Shown here: piece by piece, positions 33,023 through 41,741 of the stretch
Layout of the letters: every line of letters begins with the position of its first letter
How positions within the stretch are numbered: the first letter of the stretch is position 1
Source: Actinophytocola xanthii
Lineage (GTDB): Bacteria; Actinomycetota; Actinomycetes; Mycobacteriales; Pseudonocardiaceae
Length of the DNA stretch: 57,322 nucleotides
Direction: 5' to 3'
NCBI RefSeq assembly: GCF_001921205.1
Contig: NZ_MSIE01000068.1
Coordinates: 1-57,322, forward strand
Notes under the pieces: generated by a model
What the model was told of the DNA's origin: nothing
Seen by the model: the letters and a program-made list of their open reading frames with translations, nothing else
Databases searched by the model: none
Made by a program: the position numbers and the translations under genes

Positions 33023-33103
33023 AGTTGCGGCGGGCGGAACCAGGGGTTCAACGCACCCCGCCATGGTGTACGTCCTTGCCTCGTCCCGGATCGGGAGTCT
33101 TTC

Positions 33104-33730
33104 TCAGGGTGCCCCGTCTCGGACGTCGAGTGGATCCCCCGGCAACCAGAAGCTCACGGGTTGGGTCGTGGAGTCGGGCAACCACTGACCCTTGTCCGCG
33201 TTCCACCGGAGGACCGTGTGGCGCATTGCCGGATCGGTCAGGTCGATCTCGCGCAGGGAGTCGACGGCGGCGCGATCCACCGAGGAATCGATGATGACGC
33301 GTACCTCTGACTGCTTGTCGTCCAGCACGATCCGCTCCGGATCGTCGCGCTGATCGCTGTGTCGGGTCTTCGACCGAACCAGCTTGGTCAATGCCTTGTA
33401 GACATCGTTGCCCGCGTTCTGTACCAGGGATTGCAAGAAAGGCAGGAGGACGGTGGTGATTCCCACCGTCGACGCGATTGTCAGGAAGTCGATACCTCGG
33501 TTACCCAGATCGCGCACCGCATCGACGTCAACCCCTGGATTGGTTCGGGTGAGTTCGAATACGGCCCGCTCTGCCTTGGCCACCAGCTCCACGGTTTCCA
33601 TCAGTAGGTCGGGCTCGATCGGTGACTCGCTTGACCGCAGGTCGTCGCGCAGCGAGCTGAGTTGGTCGAGAGCCGACAGGAGTTCAGTGCGCCATGCCGA
33701 CTGCGAATGCCCGTTCGTCACACGATCCAC
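33104..33730 (-). CDS. Membrane-associated protein divergent from the CHAT protease gene
   Basis: A 208-residue protein. Residues 5-75 are helical and charged (LLSALDQLSSLRDDLRSS, ETVELVAKAERAVFEL). Residues about 86-108 (IDFLTIASTVGITTVLLPFL) are hydrophobic, followed by QSLVQNAGNDVYKALTKLV, and the C-terminal 90 residues form a small soluble domain with VRVIIDSSVDRAAVDSL. The hydrophobic-then-PFLQ...A.NDVY pattern recalls the small constant components (EACC-like) encoded with NTP-dependent conflict systems in actinobacteria; I am not certain of that. GTG 33730 lies only 20 bp from the CHAT start, so the two share a divergent promoter and are probably one unit. Confidence 0.6.
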   Translation of the reverse strand: MDRVTNGHSQSAWRTELLSALDQLSSLRDDLRSSESPIEPDLLMETVELVAKAERAVFELTRTNPGVDVDAVRDLGNRGIDFLTIASTVGITTVLLPFLQSLVQNAGNDVYKALTKLVRSKTRHSDQRDDPERIVLDDKQSEVRVIIDSSVDRAAVDSLREIDLTDPAMRHTVLRWNADKGQWLPDSTTQPVSFWLPGDPLDVRDGAP

Positions 33731-33750
33731 TTTAGGGCAGGATTGATCCC

Positions 33751-36700
33751 ATGGGCTGGGGGTGGAACAGACGACGCGTCAGCGAGTTGGTCGCCGGTGC
33801 CGTGGACTCGGTCCTCGATCCGGCGACGAGCTGGCCGGATCGAGACACCGCCATCGAGGTCCTCCGCGACAAGCTGCCGCGGTTGTCACCGGACCACCCT
33901 GGGCTCGGGCGGCTTCACCTCGTCCTGGGTGATGCTCTCCGTTCCCGGTTCCACCGGCAGGAGGCGCTCAGTGACTTGGAGGCAGCGCTCGATTCGTTCC
34001 AGCGAGGCTTGACGCTGCTGCCACCCGATGCTCCCGAGCGCGGTCCCGCGCTGGCCGAACTGGCATTGCTCCACGTCATCCACTTCCACGAAGCGGGTCG
34101 AGCGCACTCCGACCTCGAACTCGCTGCCTCGGCGTGTGAGACGGCACTGGACCTGACCGGACAGTCTCCGGTCCTGCTCACCCGGCTCGCTCACATTTAT
34201 CAGCAAGCCGGCGAATCCGGTGAACAGATCCGCTGCGCCGAACAAGGCCTCACCGTCACCGGCGTGAACGATCCCTATCGGCGGATACTGCTCTCCCTCC
34301 TCGCGACCGGGTACGATGACCGGTACGAACGCGAGGGTGACCTTCGCGATCTCGATGCGTCGATTGCCGCGCGAGTCGACGCCGTGAACGACGGCGTTCT
34401 CGAGGGCGACGACGCCGTCACGTTCGAGTCCGACCTCTCCTTCAACCTGCTGAGCCGATATCGCGTCACTGGATCGGCCCAAGACCTCGAGGACGCGCTC
34501 GCACATGCCCAGCGAGCGGCTGCGGCGACCGGTGAGGACCATCCCCACCACGCTGAACTGCTGTCCAAACTCGCCATGGTGCACAACGCCCGGTTCGCGC
34601 TGACCGGCGACGACGCAGAGTTGGACCGCGAACTCGAACTGGCACGGGAGGCACGTCGAACAACGACCCCCGACTACGCAGGCGTCGCCCTCTTCAACCT
34701 GGTCGTGACTCTGACCAGGCGGTTCGACCACGGTGGGGACTATCGCGACCTCGACGCCGGGATCGACCTCGCCGAGGAGGCCCTGGCCCACCCCGGCCTG
34801 GGGCCGGAGGCCCGGGTGACGTGCCTGGCGGGCCTCGGCGTGGCGTACAGGAAGCGATTCGAGCGCTTCGGCGCGGCCGCCGACCTGGATCAGGCGATCC
34901 AGCTCGGTCACCGTGCCATGCGTGTTCTGCGGGAAGGCGATCCGCAGGCTCCGAAGGTGTTCACCGCGCTCGCGGGCACCTATGTGTCCCAGTTCGAGCG
35001 TAGCCGCGACCCGGAGGACATGGACACCGCGACCTCTCTGACGACGCGTGCGCTGGCAGTCGCGCCTCCCGGCGAGCGGCCCCCGCTGCACGCGGAGCTC
35101 GCGGTCCACCACCTGACCCGGTACCAGGTGACGGGTGAGGCCGGCGCGCTGCAGGGCGCCATCGAGCACGGTGAGTTCGCTGTGGCGGGGCTGACGCGGC
35201 CACATCCGCGATGGACCCACGCTGCTGATGTGTTGGCAGGCGCGCTGGTCAGCCGGAACGAGGCCGACAGGGATCCCAGCGATCTCGACCGGGCCGTCCA
35301 ACTCATCGAGGAGGTCGTGGCGGCGACACACCCCGCGCAACTCCTGGGAAGGCTTCGGAATCTCGCCGTCGCCTACCAAGCACCCGGGATCGACACCAGT
35401 CGCAAGGCGGACGCCGTCAGGCGCCTTCTCCTCATGGTCGAAAGAGCACCGGCCTACGACCCCGCGCTACTCGCCGCGACGCAGTCCAACATCGGGCAGT
35501 TGGCCCTGCAAGCGGGATTGCTGCCCGAGGCCGCCGCAGCCTTGCGCCGAGCGGTCGAACTCCTCCCGGAATGCGCGCCACTCGGCCTCAGCTGGACCGA
35601 CCAGGAACACCAGCTCTCCTCCGCCGGCGATCTCGTCAGTGACGCGACCGCGGTGCACCTGGCCATCGGCGACATCGAAGGCGCCGTCGAACTCGCCGAA
35701 ACAGGTCGCGGCACGGTGCTCTCTCACAGCCTCGACACCGGCACCGAGCTCGACGAACTCGAATCCGTCGCCCCGGATCTCGCTGGTGAATTTCGACGAC
35801 TGGCAACAGAGAGCACCGCCCGCGCCCGGCTCGACGGCCGGTTGCACGACCTCGCCGCAGCGCCCGGTAGCCGCATCTCACCGCAGCGGGTCACCGATGA
35901 CTGGAGCGCGCTGCTCAACCGCATCCGGGAGCTGCCCGGCTGGGCGGAGTTCCTCCGCCGGCCCACACCCACACGGCTTCGCCGTGTCATCACCGACGGT
36001 GCGATCGTGCTGGTCACGGCAGGAAGGATCGGCGGCGGCGCTGTGGTGCTCCGCGACGATGATGCCGTACACGTCCCGCTGCCCGATCTGACGTTGACGG
36101 CCGTGCGCGACAGAGCGAACGTGCTGGCCGGCATCGAGATGCTGTCCGACCAGCCGGGTCGCCAGGCCCAAGTGGCAGTGGCACGCGGCGCGGACGACGA
36201 GATGCTCGCCTGGTTGTGGGACAACGTCGCCGGGCCGGTGCTCGACGCCATCGGTGCCACCACAGCAGGCCCCACCTCGGCTCTGCCCAGGATCTGGTGG
36301 GTGGCCACAGGATCGCTCGGACTCCTGCCTCTACACGCGGCCGGGATCTCGGACGGGCCCTGCGCGTTGGACCGGGTGGTCAGCTCCTACACGCCGACCA
36401 TCGACGCGCTCGTACGCACGCGAAAACAACCGGGCGCACGAACACGGCTTGCTGTCGCGGTCCAGCACACCGCCGGGATGCCGGATCTGCCCGCCACCGC
36501 TCGCGAAGCCGACCACCTGCGTAAGCGGTCCCCGGACACGACCATGCTGCTCGACGCCGAAGCCACCGCCGACGCTGTTCTCGCCGCGCTGCCGAACGCG
36601 GGGTGGGCGCACTTCGGCTGCCACGCGACGAGCCACCCCTTACGAGCGTCCGCGAGTGGGCTGTACCTGCACGACAGGGTGCTCCGCGTCCCGGAGATCG

Positions 36701-37020
36701 GCCGCGCCGGCGTCCGGGACGGGGAACTGGCATACCTGTCGGCGTGCTCGACCGGGCAGAGCAGTCTCTTCCAAGCCGATCAGGCAATGCACCTGGCCTC
36801 CGCGTTCCGGCTCGCCGGGTACCGGCACGTGGTGGCGACGCTGTGGCCGGTCAACGACGGAGTGGCCGCGATGGCCGCCCGCCGGTTCTACCGGAGTCTC
36901 GGGGACGCGCCAACAGCCGACGGCGCCGCGGTGGCACTGCACGATGTGACGGTCCGGCTCCGGGCACGGTTCCCTCGCGACCCGGCGTTGTGGGCGCCGT
37001 TCGTCCACTACGGGCCATGA
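33751..37020 (+). CDS. TPR-CHAT domain protein (caspase-like protease)
   Basis: A 1089-residue protein. Residues about 40-700 are tetratricopeptide-like helical hairpins, recognisable by recurring LxxALxxxxxAL and ERPxxHAEL-type spacing about every 35-50 residues (for example LADLELAASACETAL-like and EDALAHAQRAAAATGEDHPHH). Residues about 800-1088 form a CHAT domain with catalytic His958 in HFGCHATSH and Cys999 in LAYLSACSTGQS, then LASAFRLAGYRHVVATLWPV and AVALHDVTVRLR. Both catalytic residues are intact. CHAT proteases are clostripain/caspase relatives activated by sensor domains, as in TPR-CHAT of type III-E CRISPR and gasdermin loci. No CRISPR gene or gasdermin is nearby, so the cognate substrate is unknown; the divergent membrane protein is the best candidate partner. 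Confidence 0.9.
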   Translation: MGWGWNRRRVSELVAGAVDSVLDPATSWPDRDTAIEVLRDKLPRLSPDHPGLGRLHLVLGDALRSRFHRQEALSDLEAALDSFQRGLTLLPPDAPERGPALAELALLHVIHFHEAGRAHSDLELAASACETALDLTGQSPVLLTRLAHIYQQAGESGEQIRCAEQGLTVTGVNDPYRRILLSLLATGYDDRYEREGDLRDLDASIAARVDAVNDGVLEGDDAVTFESDLSFNLLSRYRVTGSAQDLEDALAHAQRAAAATGEDHPHHAELLSKLAMVHNARFALTGDDAELDRELELAREARRTTTPDYAGVALFNLVVTLTRRFDHGGDYRDLDAGIDLAEEALAHPGLGPEARVTCLAGLGVAYRKRFERFGAAADLDQAIQLGHRAMRVLREGDPQAPKVFTALAGTYVSQFERSRDPEDMDTATSLTTRALAVAPPGERPPLHAELAVHHLTRYQVTGEAGALQGAIEHGEFAVAGLTRPHPRWTHAADVLAGALVSRNEADRDPSDLDRAVQLIEEVVAATHPAQLLGRLRNLAVAYQAPGIDTSRKADAVRRLLLMVERAPAYDPALLAATQSNIGQLALQAGLLPEAAAALRRAVELLPECAPLGLSWTDQEHQLSSAGDLVSDATAVHLAIGDIEGAVELAETGRGTVLSHSLDTGTELDELESVAPDLAGEFRRLATESTARARLDGRLHDLAAAPGSRISPQRVTDDWSALLNRIRELPGWAEFLRRPTPTRLRRVITDGAIVLVTAGRIGGGAVVLRDDDAVHVPLPDLTLTAVRDRANVLAGIEMLSDQPGRQAQVAVARGADDEMLAWLWDNVAGPVLDAIGATTAGPTSALPRIWWVATGSLGLLPLHAAGISDGPCALDRVVSSYTPTIDALVRTRKQPGARTRLAVAVQHTAGMPDLPATAREADHLRKRSPDTTMLLDAEATADAVLAALPNAGWAHFGCHATSHPLRASASGLYLHDRVLRVPEIGRAGVRDGELAYLSACSTGQSSLFQADQAMHLASAFRLAGYRHVVATLWPVNDGVAAMAARRFYRSLGDAPTADGAAVALHDVTVRLRARFPRDPALWAPFVHYGP

Positions 37021-37027
37021 GACGACG

Positions 37028-38098
37028 TCAGCCGGACCGGAACGGTCCGAACAGCTTGGACAACGCCGACGCCTTTCCCGAGAGGCGGCGGTTCACGCCC
37101 TTCGCGAGCGTCCGAGCCATATTGTCCAACCCCACCTCGCCGAGCACGTTGATGATGTCTTGTGCAACTGTCTGCAAGGTCGCCACATCAGCGGTTCGAC
37201 GCGCGCACAGAGCGCACCTCACCGCGGCCGATTGCACCCGCGACACCGCTTGGGCACGTTGGCCGAGCTGGAGGTAGGCCTTGGCCGCGTTGTTCAGCGC
37301 CGTCGCGTGGGTGAGGGAGTACTTGAACGTCCCTCGTCGGCCGGCCACCCGGTAGAGACTGATCGACTCTTCCAGCAGGGGAAGGGCTTCCGACCACCGA
37401 CTGCTGTTCGCGAGCAACTCCGTCAGCCTGTCCAACGCGTTGGCCAACAACCGCGCGTTGTCTCCGCTCGGCTCAGCGGTGTAGATCCTGCGTGCGATGG
37501 CGACGGCTTCCTCGGCTGGTCCCCACGCGTCCTCGAACTGTCGCCGAAGCGACAACAGGTAACAGACGGTGTCCAGTGCTTGAACCACGGTGCGATCGTG
37601 CTGGCCGGGCTGCTCGGCGGCGCGGGTGCGCCAGATCCCGAGCGCCTCTCGGGCGGAGCTGAGGGCTGCCTGGTGCTCACCTGCCGCGCTGAGCGCGTAC
37701 GCCGACAAACCCAGCGCCAGTGCCAGTTGGGTCTCGTACAGTTCATATTGCTGGGTACCGACGCGTTGACGTGCGCCCTGTCGCAACAACGCCGTCCCTT
37801 CGACCAGGCTCTCCCGGGACTGCTCAGCCCGGCCGAGTTGGTGCAGTGCGTAGCCTTGCCAGCCCAGCATCAGTCCGAGAGCCCCGATGAAACTCTGGTC
37901 GCGTCGCTGCAACCGCCGCAGCACGCCGATCCCCTCCTCGAGGATTTCCAGGTAGGCGGACGTCACCGGATCCTGATGATTCCGCAGCTCGAAGCAGTAG
38001 GCGTAGATCGCCCATCCCAAGTCAGGTAACCGGCTCTCATCTCCGGCCGCTTGTTCCCGTGCCGAAACCACTGCGGCCCGTAGCGCCTTGAGATCCAC
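37028..38098 (-). CDS. TPR-repeat protein
   Basis: A 356-residue all-helical protein of TPR type. Repeated pairs such as YALHQLGRAEQSRESLVEG, YALSAAGEHQAALSSAREAL, QFEDAWGPAEEAVAIARRI, RWSEALPLLEESISLYR and KAYLQLGQRAQAVSRVQSA give at least six to seven repeats. There is no catalytic motif or membrane helix. GTG 38098 is chosen for its GGGG six bases upstream; GTG 38104 abuts that site, and the longer frame to 38452 has no TPR character. It converges with the CHAT gene with seven bases between stops. It may be a scaffold or inhibitor of the CHAT protein, but nothing in the sequence proves a link. Confidence 0.75.
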   Translation of the reverse strand: MDLKALRAAVVSAREQAAGDESRLPDLGWAIYAYCFELRNHQDPVTSAYLEILEEGIGVLRRLQRRDQSFIGALGLMLGWQGYALHQLGRAEQSRESLVEGTALLRQGARQRVGTQQYELYETQLALALGLSAYALSAAGEHQAALSSAREALGIWRTRAAEQPGQHDRTVVQALDTVCYLLSLRRQFEDAWGPAEEAVAIARRIYTAEPSGDNARLLANALDRLTELLANSSRWSEALPLLEESISLYRVAGRRGTFKYSLTHATALNNAAKAYLQLGQRAQAVSRVQSAAVRCALCARRTADVATLQTVAQDIINVLGEVGLDNMARTLAKGVNRRLSGKASALSKLFGPFRSG

Positions 38099-38573
38099 GT
38101 CCACCCCCAGTACCAGAACAACTTCACTGTATAGACCACTACCAGCGACACCCCGTCGCGCCCCGGTTGCTGGAGGCATCGAACGCCGAGGAACCTGGAG
38201 TTGTGGCGGCACCACGAAAATACCCCGAAGAGTCGGATGAGCGGGCAACGCGTCTGACCGTTGAGACCATCTCCACGCCGCCCCAACCCCCGACGCCGCA
38301 CTCGTTGCTCTCGACGAACTCGAGGGGAAATGAGGAAAGAGGCACGGCGCGATCTCCCCACAAAGCAGGCGGCGACGAAACGCCGGTATGTCGTGGCCCG
38401 CCAGCCGCGACCGTCGGCGCAGGCCGCTCCCGGTGAGCTGGGCGAGGGGCACCGTGGAGCCGGCGCCGGCGGGTTGCCGCCTCGACCGCCTCCGGCGCGT
38501 TGTGCTGCGCTCGACACGACTGCCGTCCTCGTCATGGGGTCGCGGAGGTCAGGTCTGCCTCCTCGCGGTGACC
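38099..38573. other. Gene-free gap
   Basis: 475 bases between the start of the TPR gene and the broken ArsR-type gene. All open frames here look like noise; there is no recognisable domain. The left end must contain the TPR promoter. I see no strong repeat or hairpin. Confidence 0.6.
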
Positions 38574-38960
38574 ATGATCGTGACCGAGCCACCCCCTCCC
38601 GAGGAGATCGTCGACCCGGACGTGCTCAAGGCGTTTCGCGCATCCGATGCGCCGGCGCATCTCACGGTGCGCCGCGGGCCAGCGTCGGCCACCACGTTGG
38701 CCGCCGAGCTGGGCGTGAACACGGGCGCCACCAGCTACCACCTGCGCGAGCTGGCCAAGCACGGCTTCGTCGAGGAGGACCCCGGCCTCGGTCACGGCAA
38801 GGAGCAGTGGGAACGCGCCAGGCGGCGGGACCTGCGGTTTCCGCGCCGCGGCCAGCAGGCGAGGAGATGCGCGTGCTGTTCGACGATGTCAGCAGCCGCA
38901 TGTTCGACCGTTCTACGACGAGTATCTCGCACTGCTCAAGCCGTACCGGCGGCCTGCCGA
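38574..38960 (+). pseudogene. ArsR/HTH_20-type regulator, broken by two frameshifts
   Basis: From ATG 38574 the frame encodes PDVLKAFRASDAPAHLTV, ATTLAAELGVNTGATSYHLRELAKHGFVEEDPG and a wing region ending RRRDLRFPRRGQQ, a clear winged-helix regulator. The homology then moves to the next frame at about 38858 (GEEMRVLFDDVSSRMFDR) and again at about 38910 (FYDEYLALLKPYRRPAD). Both shifts are one-base losses, each repaired by one extra G. No stop codon soon ends the last frame; a long palindrome begins at 38951. If the bases are errors, the real protein is about 130-150 residues and functional; otherwise it is a truncated HTH. Confidence 0.7.
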
Positions 38961-38974
38961 CGCGTCGGCAGGCC
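38951..38974. repeat. 24-bp perfect palindrome
   Basis: The 12-base arm GGCCTGCCGACG is followed directly by its reverse complement CGTCGGCAGGCC. It sits where the broken ArsR-type gene loses homology. It may be a terminator-like cruciform, an operator or a recombination scar; there is no U-tract. Confidence 0.6.
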
Positions 38975-39120
38975 GCGGGCTCTTCCACTTCGTCACGCGA
39001 GGTCACGGACGCGCTCCCGACTGGTCGTCCCTGGCTGGTGTGGGGCACCCGGGCGCGATACCAGCCGCGGCGGGGTGGGCTGTAGCGGCGCGGCTGGTGT
39101 CGTCACTGTGGTGCGGTCGG

Positions 39121-39816
39121 TCAGGGGCGGGGGTTGACGAGTTTGGCGTAAGCGACGATGTTGTCGCGGTAGCTGCTGTGTGAGCTGTCGAATTCGCCGC
39201 CGCAGGTGATGAGGCGTAGTCCCGCGTGGTCGATGGCCCCGTAGACCTTGTTGGTGGGGAAGGCGTTCTTCGGGTATTGCTGGACCGAGGTGACGGCGAA
39301 GGTGGCGGTGCTGTCGTCGGTGCGGCGGACCTGGATCTGGTCGCCCGGTCGCAGGGTGTCGAGCCGGTAGAACACGCCGGGTTGGCCGTCCCAGTCGACG
39401 TGGCCGGCGATGATCGCCGGCCCGAGCGCGCCGGGTGTTGGTGCGCCGGTGTACCAGCCGGCGTTCTGACCGTTGAGGGGAACTTCCATCGCGCCGTCGT
39501 TCTGCAGACCCAGATCGACCAGCGGGGAGGAAACGTCCATGGCGGGAATGGTGATCTCGACCGGCGTGGCCGAGTCCATCAGCGGCCCCGTGGTCAGGGC
39601 CCGGGGTGTGCTGGGCGAGGGCTGTTCCTGCGGCGAGGTGGTCGACATGGGTGGCGCGGCCACGTGCCGGGACGGTGCCGGCGGTGTCGGCGGTGCGGAT
39701 GGGCGGGTCAACAGGCCGAGTACGAGCAGGACGACACCGGTCGCAGCGAGACTGACGGCCGCCGCCACGCCCCTACGGACGCGGCGGCGACGGTCAGCGT
39801 GGACCTTCACGGTCAT
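39121..39816 (-). CDS. Class F sortase
   Basis: A 231-residue membrane-anchored transpeptidase. Residues about 12-38 form the N-terminal anchor, then a Pro/Ser/Thr linker of about 45 residues. The catalytic beta-barrel carries His in IIAGHVDWDG, Cys in LRLITCGGEFD and Arg in SYRDNIVAYA. Sortases cleave a C-terminal sorting motif and attach proteins to the cell wall; class F is the actinobacterial class. The adjacent gene, 15 bp upstream on the same strand, encodes a likely substrate with a C-terminal hydrophobic and basic tail. Start ATG 39816 (MTVKVHADRRRR) gives the normal cytoplasmic tail. Confidence 0.92.
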   Translation of the reverse strand: MTVKVHADRRRRVRRGVAAAVSLAATGVVLLVLGLLTRPSAPPTPPAPSRHVAAPPMSTTSPQEQPSPSTPRALTTGPLMDSATPVEITIPAMDVSSPLVDLGLQNDGAMEVPLNGQNAGWYTGAPTPGALGPAIIAGHVDWDGQPGVFYRLDTLRPGDQIQVRRTDDSTATFAVTSVQQYPKNAFPTNKVYGAIDHAGLRLITCGGEFDSSHSSYRDNIVAYAKLVNPRP

Positions 39817-39831
39817 GACGGGGTCTCTCGG

Positions 39832-40623
39832 CTACTGCCGGCGGGTGCGTCGGCGCACCAGCACGGTCCCGGCCGCGCCGAACAGCACGAGCCCGCCGGA
39901 CAACAGCAGTGTCTGCGTGCCGACGCCCGAGGTCGGGCCGGACCCGGTTTCGACACCGCCGGCCGGCACCGAGCCTGGAGCCGCGCCGGAGACCATGCCG
40001 CAGGTGGCCGGGTTCGTGGCCTCCTCCGGGATACCGTCGACCCCCAACGACTTGGCGAAGGTCGACTCGCCGAGGGCCTCCATGTCGTAGGCCCCGTTGT
40101 CGTTGACGTCGATGCCGTGCTGCACGACGTGCAGATCCTTGAGGTGCTCGATGGTGCCCGCGGGCAACGCGCTCGCCTCGATGGTGCGCTCGTAGTTCAG
40201 CACGCCTTCGGCGTTGGCGGTGGGCATGCGGTCCACTGCCAACCCGCTGGTCTTGGTCGTGTCGCCCTGGGTGGTCAGCGAGACGAAGATGTCGCCGTAG
40301 GCGGGCAGACCCTCCTCGGTGTTGACGAACCCGTCACCGTCGGTGTCGGCGGACTTGGTCGGGCACATGAAGTCATGGCCCGACGCCGACCCGTGAATGT
40401 GCTGAGCATGCGGCGCGTTGGGAGTCATCCCGCTCGCTTCGATCGACACCGTGAGCGCACCACCGGCGGCCGGAGTCAGGATCGCGGTACCAGTGGCCCC
40501 GGTACCGTTGAGATCCAGCAACTGGATCTGGACCGCTTCCTGCTGGGCGTGAGCGACAGGTCCGAACAGCAACGCCAGCCCTGCCACCGGGATCGCCAAC
40601 AGAACATTACGCGACTTCATCAT
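39832..40623 (-). CDS. CHRD-like surface protein with two calcium loops, putative sortase substrate
   Basis: A 263-residue exported protein. A Sec signal peptide ends near AHAQQE (about residue 27). A CHRD-like beta domain contains HAQHIHG, followed by DTDGDGFVNTEEG and later DVNDNGAYDMEAL, two DxDxDG-type calcium-binding loops. Then comes a Gly/Pro/Ser linker and a C-terminal hydrophobic helix (LLLSGGLVLFGAAGTVLV) ending RRRTRRQ, the layout of a cell-wall sorting signal. No LPXTG is seen; the region before the helix reads PTSGVGTQ, so the cleavage motif is unclear. ATG 40623 has GGAAGG at better spacing than ATG 40620. The neighbouring class F sortase is the obvious anchoring enzyme. Confidence 0.8.
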   Translation of the reverse strand: MMKSRNVLLAIPVAGLALLFGPVAHAQQEAVQIQLLDLNGTGATGTAILTPAAGGALTVSIEASGMTPNAPHAQHIHGSASGHDFMCPTKSADTDGDGFVNTEEGLPAYGDIFVSLTTQGDTTKTSGLAVDRMPTANAEGVLNYERTIEASALPAGTIEHLKDLHVVQHGIDVNDNGAYDMEALGESTFAKSLGVDGIPEEATNPATCGMVSGAAPGSVPAGGVETGSGPTSGVGTQTLLLSGGLVLFGAAGTVLVRRRTRRQ

Positions 40624-40931
40624 GAAGCGCCTTCCGATCGCCTGTGTCTGATACCGGTAGTTCGCCACCGACAACGGATCGGATTGGTCAACCGCGAACA
40701 TCCACCACACACACGGACAACACCGGCCGACGCCAGCCCTCCCGACCGCAGCACCGAGCCAGACGACGGCAATGCGCCGCCACCTCCTGTGGAAGTCGAG
40801 GCCCGGGGCATTTCGGGGATGCGTCGAAAAAATCGCTGGCCGACGAGGCCCGGCTGATGGTCCTCGCCGGACATCGGGACGTGACCGCATCCTGATTTCG
40901 GTAGGAATTGCCAGCCGCCGTCGAACGCCGG

Positions 40932-40960
40932 ACGGCCGCGCTCCACCGGGGCGCGGCCGT
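40932..40960. terminator. Terminator hairpin after the RTX gene
   Basis: A ten-base perfect stem, ACGGCCGCGC and GCGCGGCCGT, with a nine-base loop lies 38 bases past the RTX-protein stop codon (minus strand). The rest of the 374-base gap from 40624 to 40997 holds no gene that I can recognise; its left end carries the promoter of the CHRD-protein/sortase operon. Confidence 0.6.
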
Positions 40961-40997
40961 TCTCCTCACCCTGCTCATCAAGGGCGAGAAAACCAGA

Positions 40998-41741
40998 TCA
41001 ACTGGCGGAGCGGGCGTTCGGGAGGAGGCAGGCGTAGCTCACCGGGAGCAGCAGACTCACGAACGTTCCGCCGGACCCGGTGCAGATGCGGCGGGCTTCC
41101 GCGACGCGGCGGTCAGCGGGGCGGAGTGGGTTGAACACGCAGATGTATCCCACCGGGTTCACGGTCAGGGACAGCACACCGCCGGTCGCGGTGCACAGCG
41201 CGGTCGCGTTTCCCAGACCCGAGCCCGGACCCGTTCCCGGCGGGGTGCTCGTGTTCTCGCAGCTGGCGTGGATGTCGGGGTCCGGCGCCGGGCCCTGACA
41301 GGTGTCGATGCCGTCGCCACCGTCGAGGCTGTCCTGGGCGCCGTCGTTGGACGAGCCGATGAGGACGTCGTTACCGGCGCTGCCGGAGATCGTGTCGGCG
41401 CCCAGACCACCGGTCAGGGAGTCGGCGCCGGTGCCACCGGTGATCGTGTCGTTGCCGTCACCGCCGTCGATGGTGTCGTTGAAGGCCGAGCCGGTGATCG
41501 TGTCGTTTCCGCCGTTGCCGGTGATCGTCTTGCCGGGGTCCGTGCCGCCACAGTCGATCGTGTCGTTGCCGGGACTTCCGACTACGGTCGTACCGGTCTG
41601 GGTCACACCGGCGCTCACGACACAGAGGACCGCGGCGTGCGCGGTCAACGGGGCAACTGCCCATAAGACCGGGACCACGAGGACCGCTGCCAGCGTGCCG
41701 CTGATCCCCCGACGGAGGAGGTGGTTCTGTCGAATTCTCAT
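40998..41741 (-). CDS. Secreted RTX-repeat calcium-binding protein
   Basis: A 247-residue exported protein. A signal peptide (basic MRIRQNHLLRRG, hydrophobic core, cleavage near AHAAVL, about residue 37) precedes nonapeptide repeats of the form GGxGxDxxx: GSPGNDTID, GNGGNDTIT, GSAFNDTID, GGDGNDTIT, GGTGADSLT, GGLGADTIS, GSAGNDVLI. These build a calcium-filled parallel beta-roll. The C-terminal 90 residues contain several Cys (ICVFNPLRPADRRVAEARRICTG, SYACLLPN) and resemble no enzyme. It is small and lacks toxin or protease domains, so it may be a structural surface protein. Export would be by Sec rather than type I secretion, because a signal peptide is present. Confidence 0.85.
   Translation of the reverse strand: MRIRQNHLLRRGISGTLAAVLVVPVLWAVAPLTAHAAVLCVVSAGVTQTGTTVVGSPGNDTIDCGGTDPGKTITGNGGNDTITGSAFNDTIDGGDGNDTITGGTGADSLTGGLGADTISGSAGNDVLIGSSNDGAQDSLDGGDGIDTCQGPAPDPDIHASCENTSTPPGTGPGSGLGNATALCTATGGVLSLTVNPVGYICVFNPLRPADRRVAEARRICTGSGGTFVSLLLPVSYACLLPNARSAS

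Noticed and set aside
33751-37020. Possible type III-E CRISPR context for TPR-CHAT
   Set aside because: No Cas genes and no repeat-spacer array anywhere in the window.
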